Both the position numbers and the translations under genes were made by a program. A DNA stretch of 64,000 nt from Actinomyces trachealis. GTDB taxonomy: Bacteria; Actinomycetota; Actinomycetes; Actinomycetales; Actinomycetaceae. A model generated the notes under the pieces. The model did no database searches. It was given only the letters and a program-made list of their open reading frames with translations, and was not told the DNA's origin. Positions 1-8,566 of this stretch are shown piece by piece; positions within the stretch are counted from its first letter, which is position 1, and each line of letters opens with the position of its first letter. The DNA is taken from contig NZ_CP065027.1 in NCBI RefSeq assembly GCF_015711475.1, positions 2,418,001-2,482,000 of the forward strand, read 5' to 3'.

Positions 1-1
1 A

Positions 2-274
2 AGGCACAGGCTCACCGGCGCCCGCGACCCCGGCTACGGGACCATCCGCCTGGGTAACCTCCCAGTATTCGAGATTGAGCGGCCGCACGGTGCTGCTGGC
101 AGCAGGTTGGAGGCGTTCCACCAGGATCCGGTCAATGTGCTTAAGAAGCATGGGGCGGTTGGCGTGCACAGAGTGCCTCCTGGGTGCTCGAACCGGCAGC
201 TGGGCTTAGTGCCGACCACTGCGCCAGCCCTGCGGCGCCTCCTTACGCCACCCGAGGAGACTAAACCGCATTAG
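2..274 (+). CDS. 3' end of an unidentified gene (5' end outside window)
   Basis: One frame stays open from the window edge to a TAG at 272-274, about 90 codons. The first part (residues such as GYGTIRLGNLPVFEIERP) reads like ordinary protein; the last part is Pro/Thr-rich. The stop lies only 61 bases before the preferred start of the LacI-type regulator, so the two could be cotranscribed. I do not recognise the family, and the short length leaves open that it is a chance open frame. Confidence 0.35.
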   Translation, partial: RHRLTGARDPGYGTIRLGNLPVFEIERPHGAAGSRLEAFHQDPVNVLKKHGAVGVHRVPPGCSNRQLGLVPTTAPALRRLLTPPEETKPH

Positions 275-335
275 AAGGGTGGTCAAGCCGAAACGACGGA
301 CCTACCCAATCGTTTCAGTCATGCATACTTGGCGC

Positions 336-1358
336 ATGGACCGCCCCACCATCCGGGACATCGCCAACGTCGCTGGTGTCTCCCCCTCGGCCGTTTCCTT
401 CGCGCTAAACGACCGCCCTGGAGTGTCAGAGAACACCCGCCAACGCATCCTCGCGGTCGCCAACGAGATGGGCTGGACCCCGAACGCCGCCGCCCGCGCC
501 CTGTCCGTCTCCCGAGCGGGCACGGTGGGACTGGTGCTAGCCAGGCCCAGCCAGTCTGTGGCAGCTGAGCGCTTCTTCTTCGAGCTGATCATCGGTATGC
601 AGGCCGCCCTGGCTAGCGCGGACCTGGCCCTGGTCTTCCAGATCGTTGACGACGTCGAGCAGGAGGTGGCCGCTTACCGCTCCCTTTGGCGCCAACACCG
701 GGTGGACGGCGCCATCGTGGTGGACCCGCGCCACGGGGACCCCCGCCTGCAGGTGCTCGCCGAGCTGCGCATGCCCTATGTGCTCGTGGGCGAGGAGGAC
801 CCCAACGGGATGCCGTCAGTAATCGGTGACGAGGACGGGATGATGGAACTGGTGGTAAACCACTTAGCCGCCAAAGGCGCCAGCCGCCTGGCCTACGTGT
901 CCGCCCGCACTCCCCTGCTGCACACCGAGCGGCGCGGCCGGGCCCTGACCCGGATGGGGCGTGAGTACGACCTGGAGGTCATGCTCTCCAGCGCCATGGA
1001 CTACACCGAGCGTTCGGGCGCCCAGGCCACCACGGAGCTGCTCTCCTCCAAGCGCCGCCCCGACTCCATCATCTACGACAACGAGGTCCTCGCACTGGGC
1101 GGCGCCACCACGGCCCGTGAGCTGGGAGCGCGCCTGGGTGAGGACCTAGCAGTGGTGTCCATGGAGGACTCCCCACTGTGCCGCCTGCTCACCCCCGCAA
1201 TCAGCGCGGTGCACCGTGAACCAGGGACCATGGGGAACCTGGCGGCCCAACTACTCGTGGAGCACCTGGGGGGAGCCCCTGCGCGCAGCGTCCAGGCTCC
1301 TACGCCAGAACTCGTGGCCCGCAGATCCTCCACCCTCAGCCAGGGCGCCAGCGCCTGA
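336..1358 (+). CDS. LacI-family transcriptional regulator
   Basis: Sugar-responsive DNA-binding repressor, 340 aa from the ATG at 336. The N-terminus (TIRDIANVAGVSPSAVSFALN) is a classic LacI helix-turn-helix, followed by the hinge region and a periplasmic-binding-protein-like effector domain to about residue 330. Two in-frame starts exist upstream (GTG 279, ATG 321), but LacI proteins normally begin just before the T-I-x-D-[IV]-A motif, so 336 is preferred; no convincing ribosome-binding site separates the options. It converges on a lipoprotein sugar-binding gene 22 bases away, which is a plausible target. The ligand cannot be told from sequence. Confidence 0.9.
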   Translation: MDRPTIRDIANVAGVSPSAVSFALNDRPGVSENTRQRILAVANEMGWTPNAAARALSVSRAGTVGLVLARPSQSVAAERFFFELIIGMQAALASADLALVFQIVDDVEQEVAAYRSLWRQHRVDGAIVVDPRHGDPRLQVLAELRMPYVLVGEEDPNGMPSVIGDEDGMMELVVNHLAAKGASRLAYVSARTPLLHTERRGRALTRMGREYDLEVMLSSAMDYTERSGAQATTELLSSKRRPDSIIYDNEVLALGGATTARELGARLGEDLAVVSMEDSPLCRLLTPAISAVHREPGTMGNLAAQLLVEHLGGAPARSVQAPTPELVARRSSTLSQGASA

Positions 1359-1380
1359 GAATCACCTGCTAGCCGCGCCC

Positions 1381-2955
1381 CTAGTGCGTGGGCCAGCTTT
1401 CCTCAGCCTCTTTCAGCGCCGCCTCCGCCGTCTTGCCGCCACCGGCCCAGCCCACTAGCGCCTCCCACAGGCTGGCGGTACCGACGCTGGAGGGCATGGA
1501 GTCAGAGGCGTCAAAGCGGATGGCCACCTGCCGGGACTGCAGTTTCTTGGTGGCGCGCCGCCCCACTGCGGAGGAGACATCCTCAGGGCGAACGGCCCGG
1601 TTACCGGCGGTCACGCCGCCCAGGGCCACCCGGCGGCGTACCCAGTCGGCGCTGGTCAAGTACCGCATGACGGCGGTGACGGCTTCAGCGTGCCCGGAAC
1701 CGGTGGGCTCCTGGAGGGCGCCGGAGGGGTCCTGGGTGTCAAAGGGCGTGGCCACGCGCACCAGGTAGTCGCCGCCGACCAGCACCGGGTCATCCGGCGC
1801 GGTCACGGGGAAAGGAAAGGCATCCAGAGACTTGGGGGCAATCTGGGCACCAACCTCCGCCTCCTGCGCTGACCGGACCGTGGTGCCCTCAGGCAGTAGG
1901 GTTTCGTAGGCGCTGGATGCGTGCAGCATCAGGCAGGAGCCCTGTGCCAGCTGCTGCCCGGCGAGTTCCACGGTGGTGTTGAGCGCCCCCTGCCGGTTGC
2001 CTGTCACGTGCCCATCGGCCAGCACTAGGGCGTCCACCTGCTTGAGAGCCTCGACGGCGCTGGGGTCATTCAGGGGCACCTTGTGGCGGGCCCACTGGTC
2101 GTAGGCGGTGGAACCTTTGGTGGCCAGGAGCACCTCCTCCAGCCAGTCGCTGAGGGTCCAGCCGCTGGCCCCGCCGTCACTGATGCCCAAGCACCAGGGC
2201 TGCACGTCCCCGGAAGGATGGTCGGCGATGATCTTGGCGGTAAGGGACTGGAGCTCAGCCCAGGAGGAGGGCACCTGGTAGCCAGCCTGTGCGAAAGTCT
2301 GCGGCGAGTACCAGACGAAGGACTTGACGGAGGCCAGGAGCGGTGCAGCGTAGGCGACGTCGTCTACTGTGCCAACCTCTGCCCAGGTGCGGTCCCAGCC
2401 CAATTCCACATTGCCTTGCACGGAGCGGGACAGGGGGGCGGTGACCCCGAGTTCGGCGAGGTCACGGGCCAGGCCAGGCTGTGGGAGGACGGCCAGGTCG
2501 GTGCGCCAGCTCGGGGAGATGACGGCGGGGTTAATGGCCCGCATCTTGGACTCCAGCTGATCGGTGGCCTCCTGGACGACGTCGATGCCGGTGCACTCCT
2601 CAAAGGCCTTGACAGACTCGTCGAAGCGCTCCGCCTCCTCTTGGGAAAATGCGGTGGCCACTTTGACGGACTGGTGGGAGCTTTTAGCGTTGGGGGCAAA
2701 CCCTTGCTCGCCGATCACCTTGCAGGCGGCGGAGCCAGTGGGCAGGGGGCTGCTGGTAGTGGAGGCGGGACTCAGGGAGGTGCAACTGGCCAGGGTGGCG
2801 GTCAGGCCGACCACCAAGGCGCTACGAAGTCCCAGGCCGAGGTGCCCGCGTACGCCCGTGCGCAGCGGCCCAGGTGTGGCGTCAGGGGTCTCAGTGTTGC
2901 CTGCGGCAGCGTTGGCGGGCCCCGGTTTCCGGGACAGGGAGCTAAGGGGGGTCAA
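1381..2955 (-). CDS. ABC-transporter substrate-binding lipoprotein (family 1, sugar type)
   Basis: Extracellular solute-binding protein, 524 aa, presumably anchored outside the membrane by a lipidated cysteine. An unusually long N-region (about 43 residues) precedes a hydrophobic stretch and the lipobox L-A-S-C (Cys58). The mature part has family 1 features: an early VKVATAFSQ strand, WY/W aromatic patches, and a late GGDYLVRVATPF segment followed by helices ending YLTSADW. The start is a TTG whose bases overlap the stop of the upstream HAD gene (TTGA); an internal GTG nearer the lipobox is an alternative. No permease or ATPase genes are adjacent, so it is an orphan binding protein that must borrow a transporter. 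The convergent LacI gene may control it. Confidence 0.8.
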   Translation of the reverse strand: MTPLSSLSRKPGPANAAAGNTETPDATPGPLRTGVRGHLGLGLRSALVVGLTATLASCTSLSPASTTSSPLPTGSAACKVIGEQGFAPNAKSSHQSVKVATAFSQEEAERFDESVKAFEECTGIDVVQEATDQLESKMRAINPAVISPSWRTDLAVLPQPGLARDLAELGVTAPLSRSVQGNVELGWDRTWAEVGTVDDVAYAAPLLASVKSFVWYSPQTFAQAGYQVPSSWAELQSLTAKIIADHPSGDVQPWCLGISDGGASGWTLSDWLEEVLLATKGSTAYDQWARHKVPLNDPSAVEALKQVDALVLADGHVTGNRQGALNTTVELAGQQLAQGSCLMLHASSAYETLLPEGTTVRSAQEAEVGAQIAPKSLDAFPFPVTAPDDPVLVGGDYLVRVATPFDTQDPSGALQEPTGSGHAEAVTAVMRYLTSADWVRRRVALGGVTAGNRAVRPEDVSSAVGRRATKKLQSRQVAIRFDASDSMPSSVGTASLWEALVGWAGGGKTAEAALKEAEESWPTH

Positions 2956-4001
2956 TTCAGGGTCCTTTCCCGGGTGCGTTCCACGACGGCGTCGAGCAGG
3001 GCAGCGCAGCCGTCACGCCAGACGACCTCCGTGACTATGTCGCCCTGGTCCTTAACCCACTGGGGGGCGGAGCCCATGACGGCCCCCACCCCCGCCCACT
3101 GGAGCATCTCCACGTCATTCGAGCCGTCACCCACGGCCACAGTGTGAGCCGCGTCGGTGCCTAGGTGCGTGGCGAGTTTAGCCAGAGCGGAAGCTTTGGT
3201 GACGCCTTCTGGCGCCACATCAAGCCAAGCGGTCCAGCCGATGGCGTACTCCACCGAGTGCAGGCCGGAGTCCGCCACCAGGGCGCTGAATTCCTCTAGG
3301 GGCATGCCGGGGGCGCGCAGCACCACGCGGGTGACGGGTTGGGAGCGCAACTCCTCTAGGCTCATGACGGTCTGGGATTCGATCAGCTCCCCATCGGGGA
3401 AGGGCTTAGAGACGCGGAAGCCCCGCCCTAGGCCCTCCACGGCGATGATGCCGTCGGGAACGGCGGCGTGGAGCAGGTCGATGACGTGGGCGGGGTCAAA
3501 GCTGACGGCGTCCACCACCTCGTAGCCGCCGGGGGCCTCCGGTTCCATGCGCAGGGTGATGGCGCCGTTGGCGCAGACCATCCAGCCGTCAGTCAGGCCC
3601 ACGTGCCGGGCCACTGGCAGGGCAGCCTCGATCCCGCGTCCGGTGGCGATGACCACCTGCGCTCCGTGATGCCGCATCCGGGCGATGGCCGCCATCATGC
3701 GTTCGGAGACGTGCCCATCTAGGTCCAGGATCGTGCCGTCCACGTCTAGGGCCACGACTAGGTGTTGGCCCGCCACGATTCTGCCTGTCAGGCGTCCCTG
3801 CTCGTCCAGGAGCGGGTCCAGGCGGTCCAGGTCAGCGATGCGTTCGCGTACTAGGGCGTGGTAGTCGTCGTGGCTCAGCGGTTTACGGCGGCCCCGTCTG
3901 CGGTGCTGTGCTTCGGCGGCGCCGGGGGCGCTGACTAGGTCAACTCCGGCGGCAGGCCCGACCAGGGGCTCGTTGTCAGGGTTGGGGGCCTTGGTGGTCA
4001 T
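2952..4001 (-). CDS. HAD-superfamily (Cof/IIB type) phosphatase
   Basis: Probable sugar- or cofactor-phosphate phosphatase of the haloacid dehalogenase superfamily, 349 aa. HAD motif I is DVDGT (Asp86, Asp88); motif II is the IATGR segment after a cap-like region; motif III is the lysine in VTKASAL; motif IV is GDGSNDVEML. This order is that of class IIB (Cof-like) enzymes. About 80 residues precede motif I and include a basic RRRGRRK patch. It sits 21 bases downstream of serS on the same strand and its stop overlaps the start of the binding-protein gene, so serS, this gene and the lipoprotein probably form one operon. Substrate unknown. Confidence 0.88.
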   Translation of the reverse strand: MTTKAPNPDNEPLVGPAAGVDLVSAPGAAEAQHRRRGRRKPLSHDDYHALVRERIADLDRLDPLLDEQGRLTGRIVAGQHLVVALDVDGTILDLDGHVSERMMAAIARMRHHGAQVVIATGRGIEAALPVARHVGLTDGWMVCANGAITLRMEPEAPGGYEVVDAVSFDPAHVIDLLHAAVPDGIIAVEGLGRGFRVSKPFPDGELIESQTVMSLEELRSQPVTRVVLRAPGMPLEEFSALVADSGLHSVEYAIGWTAWLDVAPEGVTKASALAKLATHLGTDAAHTVAVGDGSNDVEMLQWAGVGAVMGSAPQWVKDQGDIVTEVVWRDGCAALLDAVVERTRERTLN

Positions 4002-4022
4002 GGCTGTTGCTGGTGGATCGGT

Positions 4023-5294
4023 TCAGGCGGCAGGCTCGATGGTCTCAAGGCCACCGAGGTAGGGTCGTAGGCCCTCTGGGACGACGACGGCGCCGTCGGC
4101 CCGCTGCTGGTTCTCCAGTATTGCGACGATCCAGCGGGTGGTGGCCAGGGTGCCGTTGAGGGTGGCAACGGGGGTGGTCCGCCCCTCGCGCTTTTCGCGG
4201 ATGGACAGGCGTCGGGCCTGGTAGGTGGTGCAGTTGGAGGTGGAGGTGACCTCCATCCAGCGCTGCTGGGTGGGCAGCCAGGCTTCGCAGTCGAATTTGC
4301 GGGCGGCGGAGGAGCCCAGGTCCCCGGCGGCGGTGTCGATCACGCGGTAGGGCAGGCCCACCAGGGCGAGCATCTCCTCCTCCAGGGCTAGAAGTCGCTG
4401 GTGCTCGGCCTCGGCGTTTTCGGGGCGGCAGTAGGAGAACATCTCCGCTTTGTTGAACTGGTGGACGCGGATGATGCCGCGAGTGTCCTTACCGGCGGCG
4501 CCAGCCTCACGCCGATAGCAGGTGGACCAGCCCAGGTAGCGCCGGGGGCCTGCGGACAGGTCCAGGATCTCGTCAGTGTGGTACCCGGCAAGGGCCACCT
4601 CGCTGGTGCCGGTGAGGTAGAGGTCGTCGGCGGGCAGGTAGTAGATCTCGTCGGCGTGCAGGCCCAGGAAGCCGGTGCCGCCCATGACCTGGGGGGTGAC
4701 CAGGGTGGGGGTGGTCATGGGCACGAAGCCGTGCTGGGCGGCCTTGTCTAAGGCGGCGGTCATCAGGGCGAGTTCCAGGCGCATGCCCCAGCCCTTGAGG
4801 TAGTAGAAGCGGGCGCCGGAGACCTTGGCGCCGCGCTTGGTGTCGATAATGTCCAGGCCTTCACCTAGGGCTAGGTGGTCGGCGGGCTCGAAGCCCTCGG
4901 CGGTGAAGTCGCGGGGGGTGGGACCCTCGTGGCGCAGTACTACGTAGTCCTTCTCGCCACCGGAGGGGGCGCCCACGATCAGGTTCTGGAGCTGGCGGGC
5001 TAGGTCCTCTAGCTTGGTGGCAGCCTGGTTGGCGGCGGCCTCTGCGGCCTTGACCTGCTCTGCCAGCGCCTTGGCGTGGGCGAGCACGGTGGGGCGCTCT
5101 TGGGGGACGGCCTGGCCGACGGACTTGGAGACGGTCTTCTGCTGGGCGCGCAGGGATTCGAAGTCCTGCAGGGCGGTGCGGCGGGCCTCGTCGGCGGCGA
5201 TGATCCGGTCCACCAGGCCGACGTCGGCGCCCCGGGCACGCTGGCTCTCACGGTAGGGCTCGGGGTTCTCGCGCAGTGCTCGCAGGTCGATCAT
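4023..5294 (-). CDS. serS: seryl-tRNA synthetase
   Basis: Charges tRNA-Ser with serine in the cytoplasm. The protein is 423 aa when started at ATG 5294 ([12 protein letters not shown]), the usual SerRS N-terminus; open frame further upstream lacks family resemblance. Residues about 30-110 form the Ala/Gln-rich antiparallel coiled-coil arm that contacts tRNA. The class II core follows, with the motif 2 region ([23 protein letters not shown]) and motif 3 ([17 protein letters not shown]). Length and motifs are complete. First gene of a probable serS-HAD-lipoprotein operon, divergent from oxyR. Confidence 0.97.
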   Translation of the reverse strand: MIDLRALRENPEPYRESQRARGADVGLVDRIIAADEARRTALQDFESLRAQQKTVSKSVGQAVPQERPTVLAHAKALAEQVKAAEAAANQAATKLEDLARQLQNLIVGAPSGGEKDYVVLRHEGPTPRDFTAEGFEPADHLALGEGLDIIDTKRGAKVSGARFYYLKGWGMRLELALMTAALDKAAQHGFVPMTTPTLVTPQVMGGTGFLGLHADEIYYLPADDLYLTGTSEVALAGYHTDEILDLSAGPRRYLGWSTCYRREAGAAGKDTRGIIRVHQFNKAEMFSYCRPENAEAEHQRLLALEEEMLALVGLPYRVIDTAAGDLGSSAARKFDCEAWLPTQQRWMEVTSTSNCTTYQARRLSIREKREGRTTPVATLNGTLATTRWIVAILENQQRADGAVVVPEGLRPYLGGLETIEPAA

Positions 5295-5596
5295 GCCTGG
5301 GAGTCTAGTGGGCGGCGTCTGGGGTGCGCTGCCGGGCCGGTTACACACCCGACAGGCCCCCAATTGTGAGCCTGACCACAAATATCTCGGCGCGATTAAC
5401 GTGCCCTGCGATCCCGGGAAAACGCCGTCGCTACCACTTCGGTTTCCAGGAAGACAGTTTATTGATCCGCCTTTATCATTACACATGTCCCATAGCGTCA
5501 CAGGCGGGTAACGCCCCGGCGCGATAGGCGAAAGTTCTGACGCAGCGCCTCACTAAGCGCTTGTTTCCGACCCACAACCGCACCCAGGAAAGCGCC
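5295..5596. promoter_or_regulatory. serS / oxyR divergent intergenic region
   Basis: About 300 bases without a gene, between two divergent starts. It is locally AT-rich around 5455-5490, as expected for promoters on both strands. Just upstream of oxyR there is a short dyad (AGCGC, 8 bases, GCGCT) near 5544-5561. I could not identify a convincing OxyR box or a T-box leader for serS. Confidence 0.4.
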
Positions 5597-6529
5597 ATGC
5601 CGACCCCCTCCCTCCCTTCCTTTTCCCAGTTACGCGCCTTCGTGGCCCTCTGCGACCATCAGCACTTCGGTGAGGCCGCCGCCGCCCTGGGCGTGAGCCA
5701 GCCCAGCCTGTCCCAGGCGATCACCGCTCTGGAGCGGCGCGTCAACGGTGAGCTGGTGGAGCGCACCACCCGCCGCGTGCTAGTAACCCCGTTGGGAGAG
5801 ACGCTGCTTCCATACGCCCGGGAAGCCGTCCTCGCGGCCGACGCCTTCAATGAGGCGGTGGAGAACCGAGGCGCCGCCCTGTCCGGCACCATGCGTCTGG
5901 GTGTCATCCCCACCATCGCCCCCTACCTGACCCCCGTACTGCTGGATGGGCTAGGCACCACGCTGCCTACTCTCAAGCCCGAGCTGCGCGAGCTGGTCAC
6001 CGGCGACGTCATCGAGTTGCTCACCCAGGGCCAGCTCGACGCCGCCATCGTCTCTACTGACGGCGAGCAGGCCCGTACCACCGCCATCCCCATGTTCGAT
6101 GAGCCCCTGGTGCTGATCGTCCCCTCCAAGCACGAGTGGGCCGGACGCGACGACGTCGACCCCAACGAGTTGAACGGCCAGAACCTATTGCTGCTGGACG
6201 AGGCTAACTGCCTGCGCGACCAGGCCCTGCAGCTGTGCCACCGCTACTCTGAGCGCCCCCCGGCAGCGGTAGCCACCACCCTGGCTACCGTGGTGCAAAT
6301 GGTTTCTCACGGCGTTGGCATGACCGTTGTGCCCGAGGGCGCGCTATCCCTCATGGGCGCCGAGGCGGGCTATGCCGTGGTGCGCTTCAAGATGCCCAGC
6401 CCCTCGCGCCGCCTGGGCCTGGTCTACCGCTCCTCCTCCTCACGCACCTCTGACTTCGCGCAGCTGGCTGAGGTCATCACCCACCTGGCGCAGGACGCCG
6501 GACTGCCGGTGCTGCCCATCCAGTCCTGA
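5597..6529 (+). CDS. oxyR: OxyR-type LysR-family hydrogen peroxide sensor
   Basis: LysR regulator of 310 aa that senses peroxide. The N-terminal winged helix (FSQLRAFVALCDHQHFGEAAAALGVSQPSLSQ) is followed by the linker helix and the effector-binding domain. Two cysteines, Cys205 and Cys214, sit in NCLRDQALQLC: the same 9-residue spacing and almost the same context as the redox pair Cys199/Cys208 of E. coli OxyR, so disulfide activation is likely. The start at 5597 has an AGGA 7 bases upstream; an in-frame ATG 36 bases earlier is less likely. No catalase or peroxidase gene lies beside it in this window. Confidence 0.93.
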   Translation: MPTPSLPSFSQLRAFVALCDHQHFGEAAAALGVSQPSLSQAITALERRVNGELVERTTRRVLVTPLGETLLPYAREAVLAADAFNEAVENRGAALSGTMRLGVIPTIAPYLTPVLLDGLGTTLPTLKPELRELVTGDVIELLTQGQLDAAIVSTDGEQARTTAIPMFDEPLVLIVPSKHEWAGRDDVDPNELNGQNLLLLDEANCLRDQALQLCHRYSERPPAAVATTLATVVQMVSHGVGMTVVPEGALSLMGAEAGYAVVRFKMPSPSRRLGLVYRSSSSRTSDFAQLAEVITHLAQDAGLPVLPIQS

Positions 6530-6580
6530 GGACCCCTGCGGTCTAACCCGTAAAGCGCAAGTTGGTTTTCCTCGTCGCAG

Positions 6581-6612
6581 ACTCCTGAGAAGACGCTTGA
6601 GGAGTTCTCTTG
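6581..6612 (+). terminator. putative oxyR terminator
   Basis: ACTCCT at 6581-6586 pairs with AGGAGT at 6600-6605, about 50 bases after the oxyR stop, and is followed by a partly T-rich stretch. The stem is short, so this is moderate evidence only. Confidence 0.4.
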
Positions 6613-6710
6613 GGGTTTGACCTCGCCGTCCGCTATGGTCGAGGGTGGGCGTTGCCGGAGGGGGGTGTTCTTCCCTGGTGGTGCGGGTAGACGCGACCTG
6701 GCTCACATAT

Positions 6711-6881
6711 ATGCAGTACACGTTTACGCGGCGCGTGGGCACCCACCAGGCCACTACCGCTGAGCTGCAGGTCCTGCCCCAGGAGGTTTTTACTGGTCAG
6801 CAGGCGGTAGAGGTCTTTGCCGACTACGTCCTTCACGCTACTTTGCCTCCCAAGCACCTACTACGCCCCCTTGATCTCTAG
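6711..6881 (+). CDS. small hypothetical protein
   Basis: A 56-codon frame from ATG 6711 (MQYTFTRRVG) to a TAG, in the gap between oxyR and the IS remnant. A possible promoter precedes it: TTGGGG near 6610 and TATGGT near 6635. No family resemblance, no membrane segment and no clear ribosome-binding site. It may be a small gene or debris next to the mobile element. Confidence 0.25.
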   Translation: MQYTFTRRVGTHQATTAELQVLPQEVFTGQQAVEVFADYVLHATLPPKHLLRPLDL

Positions 6882-6917
6882 TTAGGCAGGTAATCAGCGA
6901 GGGGTGAAGCGGGGCTT

Positions 6918-6939
6918 GAGTCTGTCTCGTGGGTGTGTC
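6918..6939. repeat. solo IS-end-like sequence
   Basis: GAGTCTGTCTCG followed by TGGGTGTGT closely resembles the left terminal repeat of the adjacent IS, which begins 43 bases to the right. It may be a leftover end of another copy or a duplicated terminus. Confidence 0.45.
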
Positions 6940-6960
6940 AAGAGCTTCTGTAACTCTTGT

Positions 6961-7904
6961 GAGTCTTTCTCGCCGGGTGTGTGGGTTTGGGGGTGTGGAT
7001 TGTTGGGTGGTGGGGGGAGGGGGTGTGTTATAGACGGGTGCGGGCGGGGTCTTGTGTCAGTATGGGGTTTGACGAAAAAACCTGCTCGCAAGCAGGCTCC
7101 GTGTGGGTGTCCTGTCGTGCCACCCTCAGCGTGCCGTGCGCCACCGTGCGCGCCGTGTTGGCCTGGCTGTCGGCCCATCGCCGCGCTGACGACATCCGCT
7201 CGTGGCAACGCGCTGCCACGCCCCGGACGCAGGCCGTGATGCTGCTGCGTTGGCTCATCGCGGCGCCACCGGTGTGGCGGCCCTGGCGCCAGGCGCCCAC
7301 GTCTCCCTGGCCCCGGCCTGCAGGTACCTGCACGAGGCCCTGGCGGTCCTCGCCCGCCGCGCCCCACAGCTGCCCGACGTCCTTGGGGAGCTGCACGACC
7401 AGGGCGAGCCCTTCGTGTGCCTGGACACCACCCTCCACCGGCACCGACCGCCTCGCAGCCCGCACCCAGCGAGGCAACCACTCGTGGTACCCGGGTAAGC
7501 ACAAGACCTTCGCAGGCAACGTCCAGATCCTGACCAACCACACCGGCATCCCGGTGCTGGTCACCCACCGAGCCGGGATCGACCCACCACACCACCACCG
7601 CGCGCCCATGCCGCTGCCCGCCCTGTACAAGACCGCCGCCCAGGTGACGCTGGCCGACAAGAGCTACACCGGCACCGGCATCGGCGTCATCACCCCCGGC
7701 AAGGGCACCAACCCCTGCCCCGACGACCAGACCCGAAACAACCCCCACACCGCCCTACGCTCACCCACCCAGAGAGCAAACACGATACTCAAACACCTCA
7801 AAGCCCCCCAACACGCCACCCTCAACCCACAGACCACCACCCACACCACCACAACCACACCCATCATCACCAACCCCAACAAACACACCCAACGAAAAAG
7901 ACTC
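6961..7904 (+). mobile_element. decayed IS5-like insertion sequence, about 944 bp
   Basis: The ends are imperfect terminal inverted repeats: the left end reads GAGTCTTTCTCGCCGGGTGT from 6961, and the right end read inward from 7904 is GAGTCTTTTTCGTTGGGTGT. About 22 of the first 27 positions agree. The three bases TGT flank both ends and could be a target duplication. The length and the encoded DDE transposase fit a small IS5-type element. The transposase is frameshifted, so the element is not autonomous. Confidence 0.7.
7110..7810 (+). pseudogene. transposase pseudogene (IS5-type DDE family)
   Basis: Three pieces of one transposase lie in different frames. The N-terminal part (TVRAVLAWLSAHRRADDIRSW ... 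QAVMLLRWLI) is followed, in a second frame from about 7255, by CRYLHEALAVLARRAPQLPD and CLDTTLHR. From about 7447 the first frame resumes with NHSWYPGKHKTFAGNVQIL and LADKSYTGTGIGVITPGKG. The order of the YLHE helix, first catalytic Asp (CLDTTL), W-[YF]-x-x-KHK block and LADK-x-Y block is that of IS5-type transposases. At least two frameshifts are needed. The usual second-Asp block is altered (AGIDPPHHH). Confidence 0.75.
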
Positions 7905-8199
7905 TGTGTAGGTGGTGTTGGTACTGCTGGTGTTGTGGTTATTATCCTGTGTGTAGGAAGCACGGGACACATATCGCTTGATAGCGTCTTTGCGTGACAG
8001 GTGCTAGATACATGGTTTTTATTCAGGGTTTAGGGGTAGTTGTGAGGTACAAGACCAGCAACGCTTCGGTGAGGCAGGCTTACCGAGAAAGCGCGATTTG
8101 GCGTCACTGGTTCACGGTATCTAGTGTGCAGCTTGAGCTTGCTCTTGCTTGGGGTGTAGCGCCCCATCGGGTACATGGCAAAGACGGCGGGTGGGTTTG
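7905..8199. other. gene-free stretch between the IS remnant and the toxin cassette
   Basis: No convincing gene on either strand. A small dyad (CGCT-TGAT-AGCG) lies near 7975-7987. Any promoter for the toxin cassette should lie here, but I see no clear -35/-10 pair. Confidence 0.4.
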
Positions 8200-8517
8200 G
8201 TGAGTGCTTGGGATATTGCTCCTTCTTCTGTTAGTAGCGTGCTCAATAGTGTTAAGACGGAGGTTGACGACAATCTGAGTTCTGCGATGAGTGGTGTTAT
8301 TGCGGCCATGAGTAACGTCGTAAATGCTGCCAGCGCGCAGGGTAAGGCCCCGCTTGTTGCTTCTGCGGTGTCTGATTGGTACGATAATCACGAAGCTAAC
8401 TTTGTTGATATCGCAGACTGGATCAGTAATGCTGTTTCCAACACTAAGAGTGCGGTGAATGCGTATCTTAAGCATGATGAGGATACTGCTTTACAGTACC
8501 AACGCAAGGTCAAGTAG
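8200..8517 (+). CDS. DUF6507-like small ESX-associated protein
   Basis: 105 aa from GTG 8200 (VSAWDIAPSSVSSVLNSV). The W-x-I-x-P-x-x-V start, helical body and late N-A-Y-[IL] segment recall DUF6507 proteins found beside type VII secretion effectors in actinobacteria. No signal peptide; two long amphipathic helices are likely, as in WXG100 partners. It precedes the large toxin by 49 bases on the same strand and is probably its cosecreted or chaperone partner. The body uses many T-ending codons and is less GC-rich than neighbours, consistent with acquisition. Confidence 0.65.
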   Translation: MSAWDIAPSSVSSVLNSVKTEVDDNLSSAMSGVIAAMSNVVNAASAQGKAPLVASAVSDWYDNHEANFVDIADWISNAVSNTKSAVNAYLKHDEDTALQYQRKVK

Positions 8518-8566
8518 TCCTGCAAGCTTTTTGGTGTGCTGAACTGTTTGTTCCCTGGAGTTTCTT

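Noticed and set aside
290..316. GAAACG...CGTTTC inverted repeat around the first LacI start
   Set aside because: Arms are only 6 bp, 15 bases apart and partly inside possible coding sequence; unlike a compact LacI operator.
2083..3147. Long open frame opposite the binding-protein gene
   Set aside because: Gly-rich antisense shadow of a gene with clear family motifs on the other strand.
6894..7748. Long minus-strand frame across the IS remnant
   Set aside because: Composition is Gly/Arg/Pro repeats; the plus strand carries recognisable transposase pieces.
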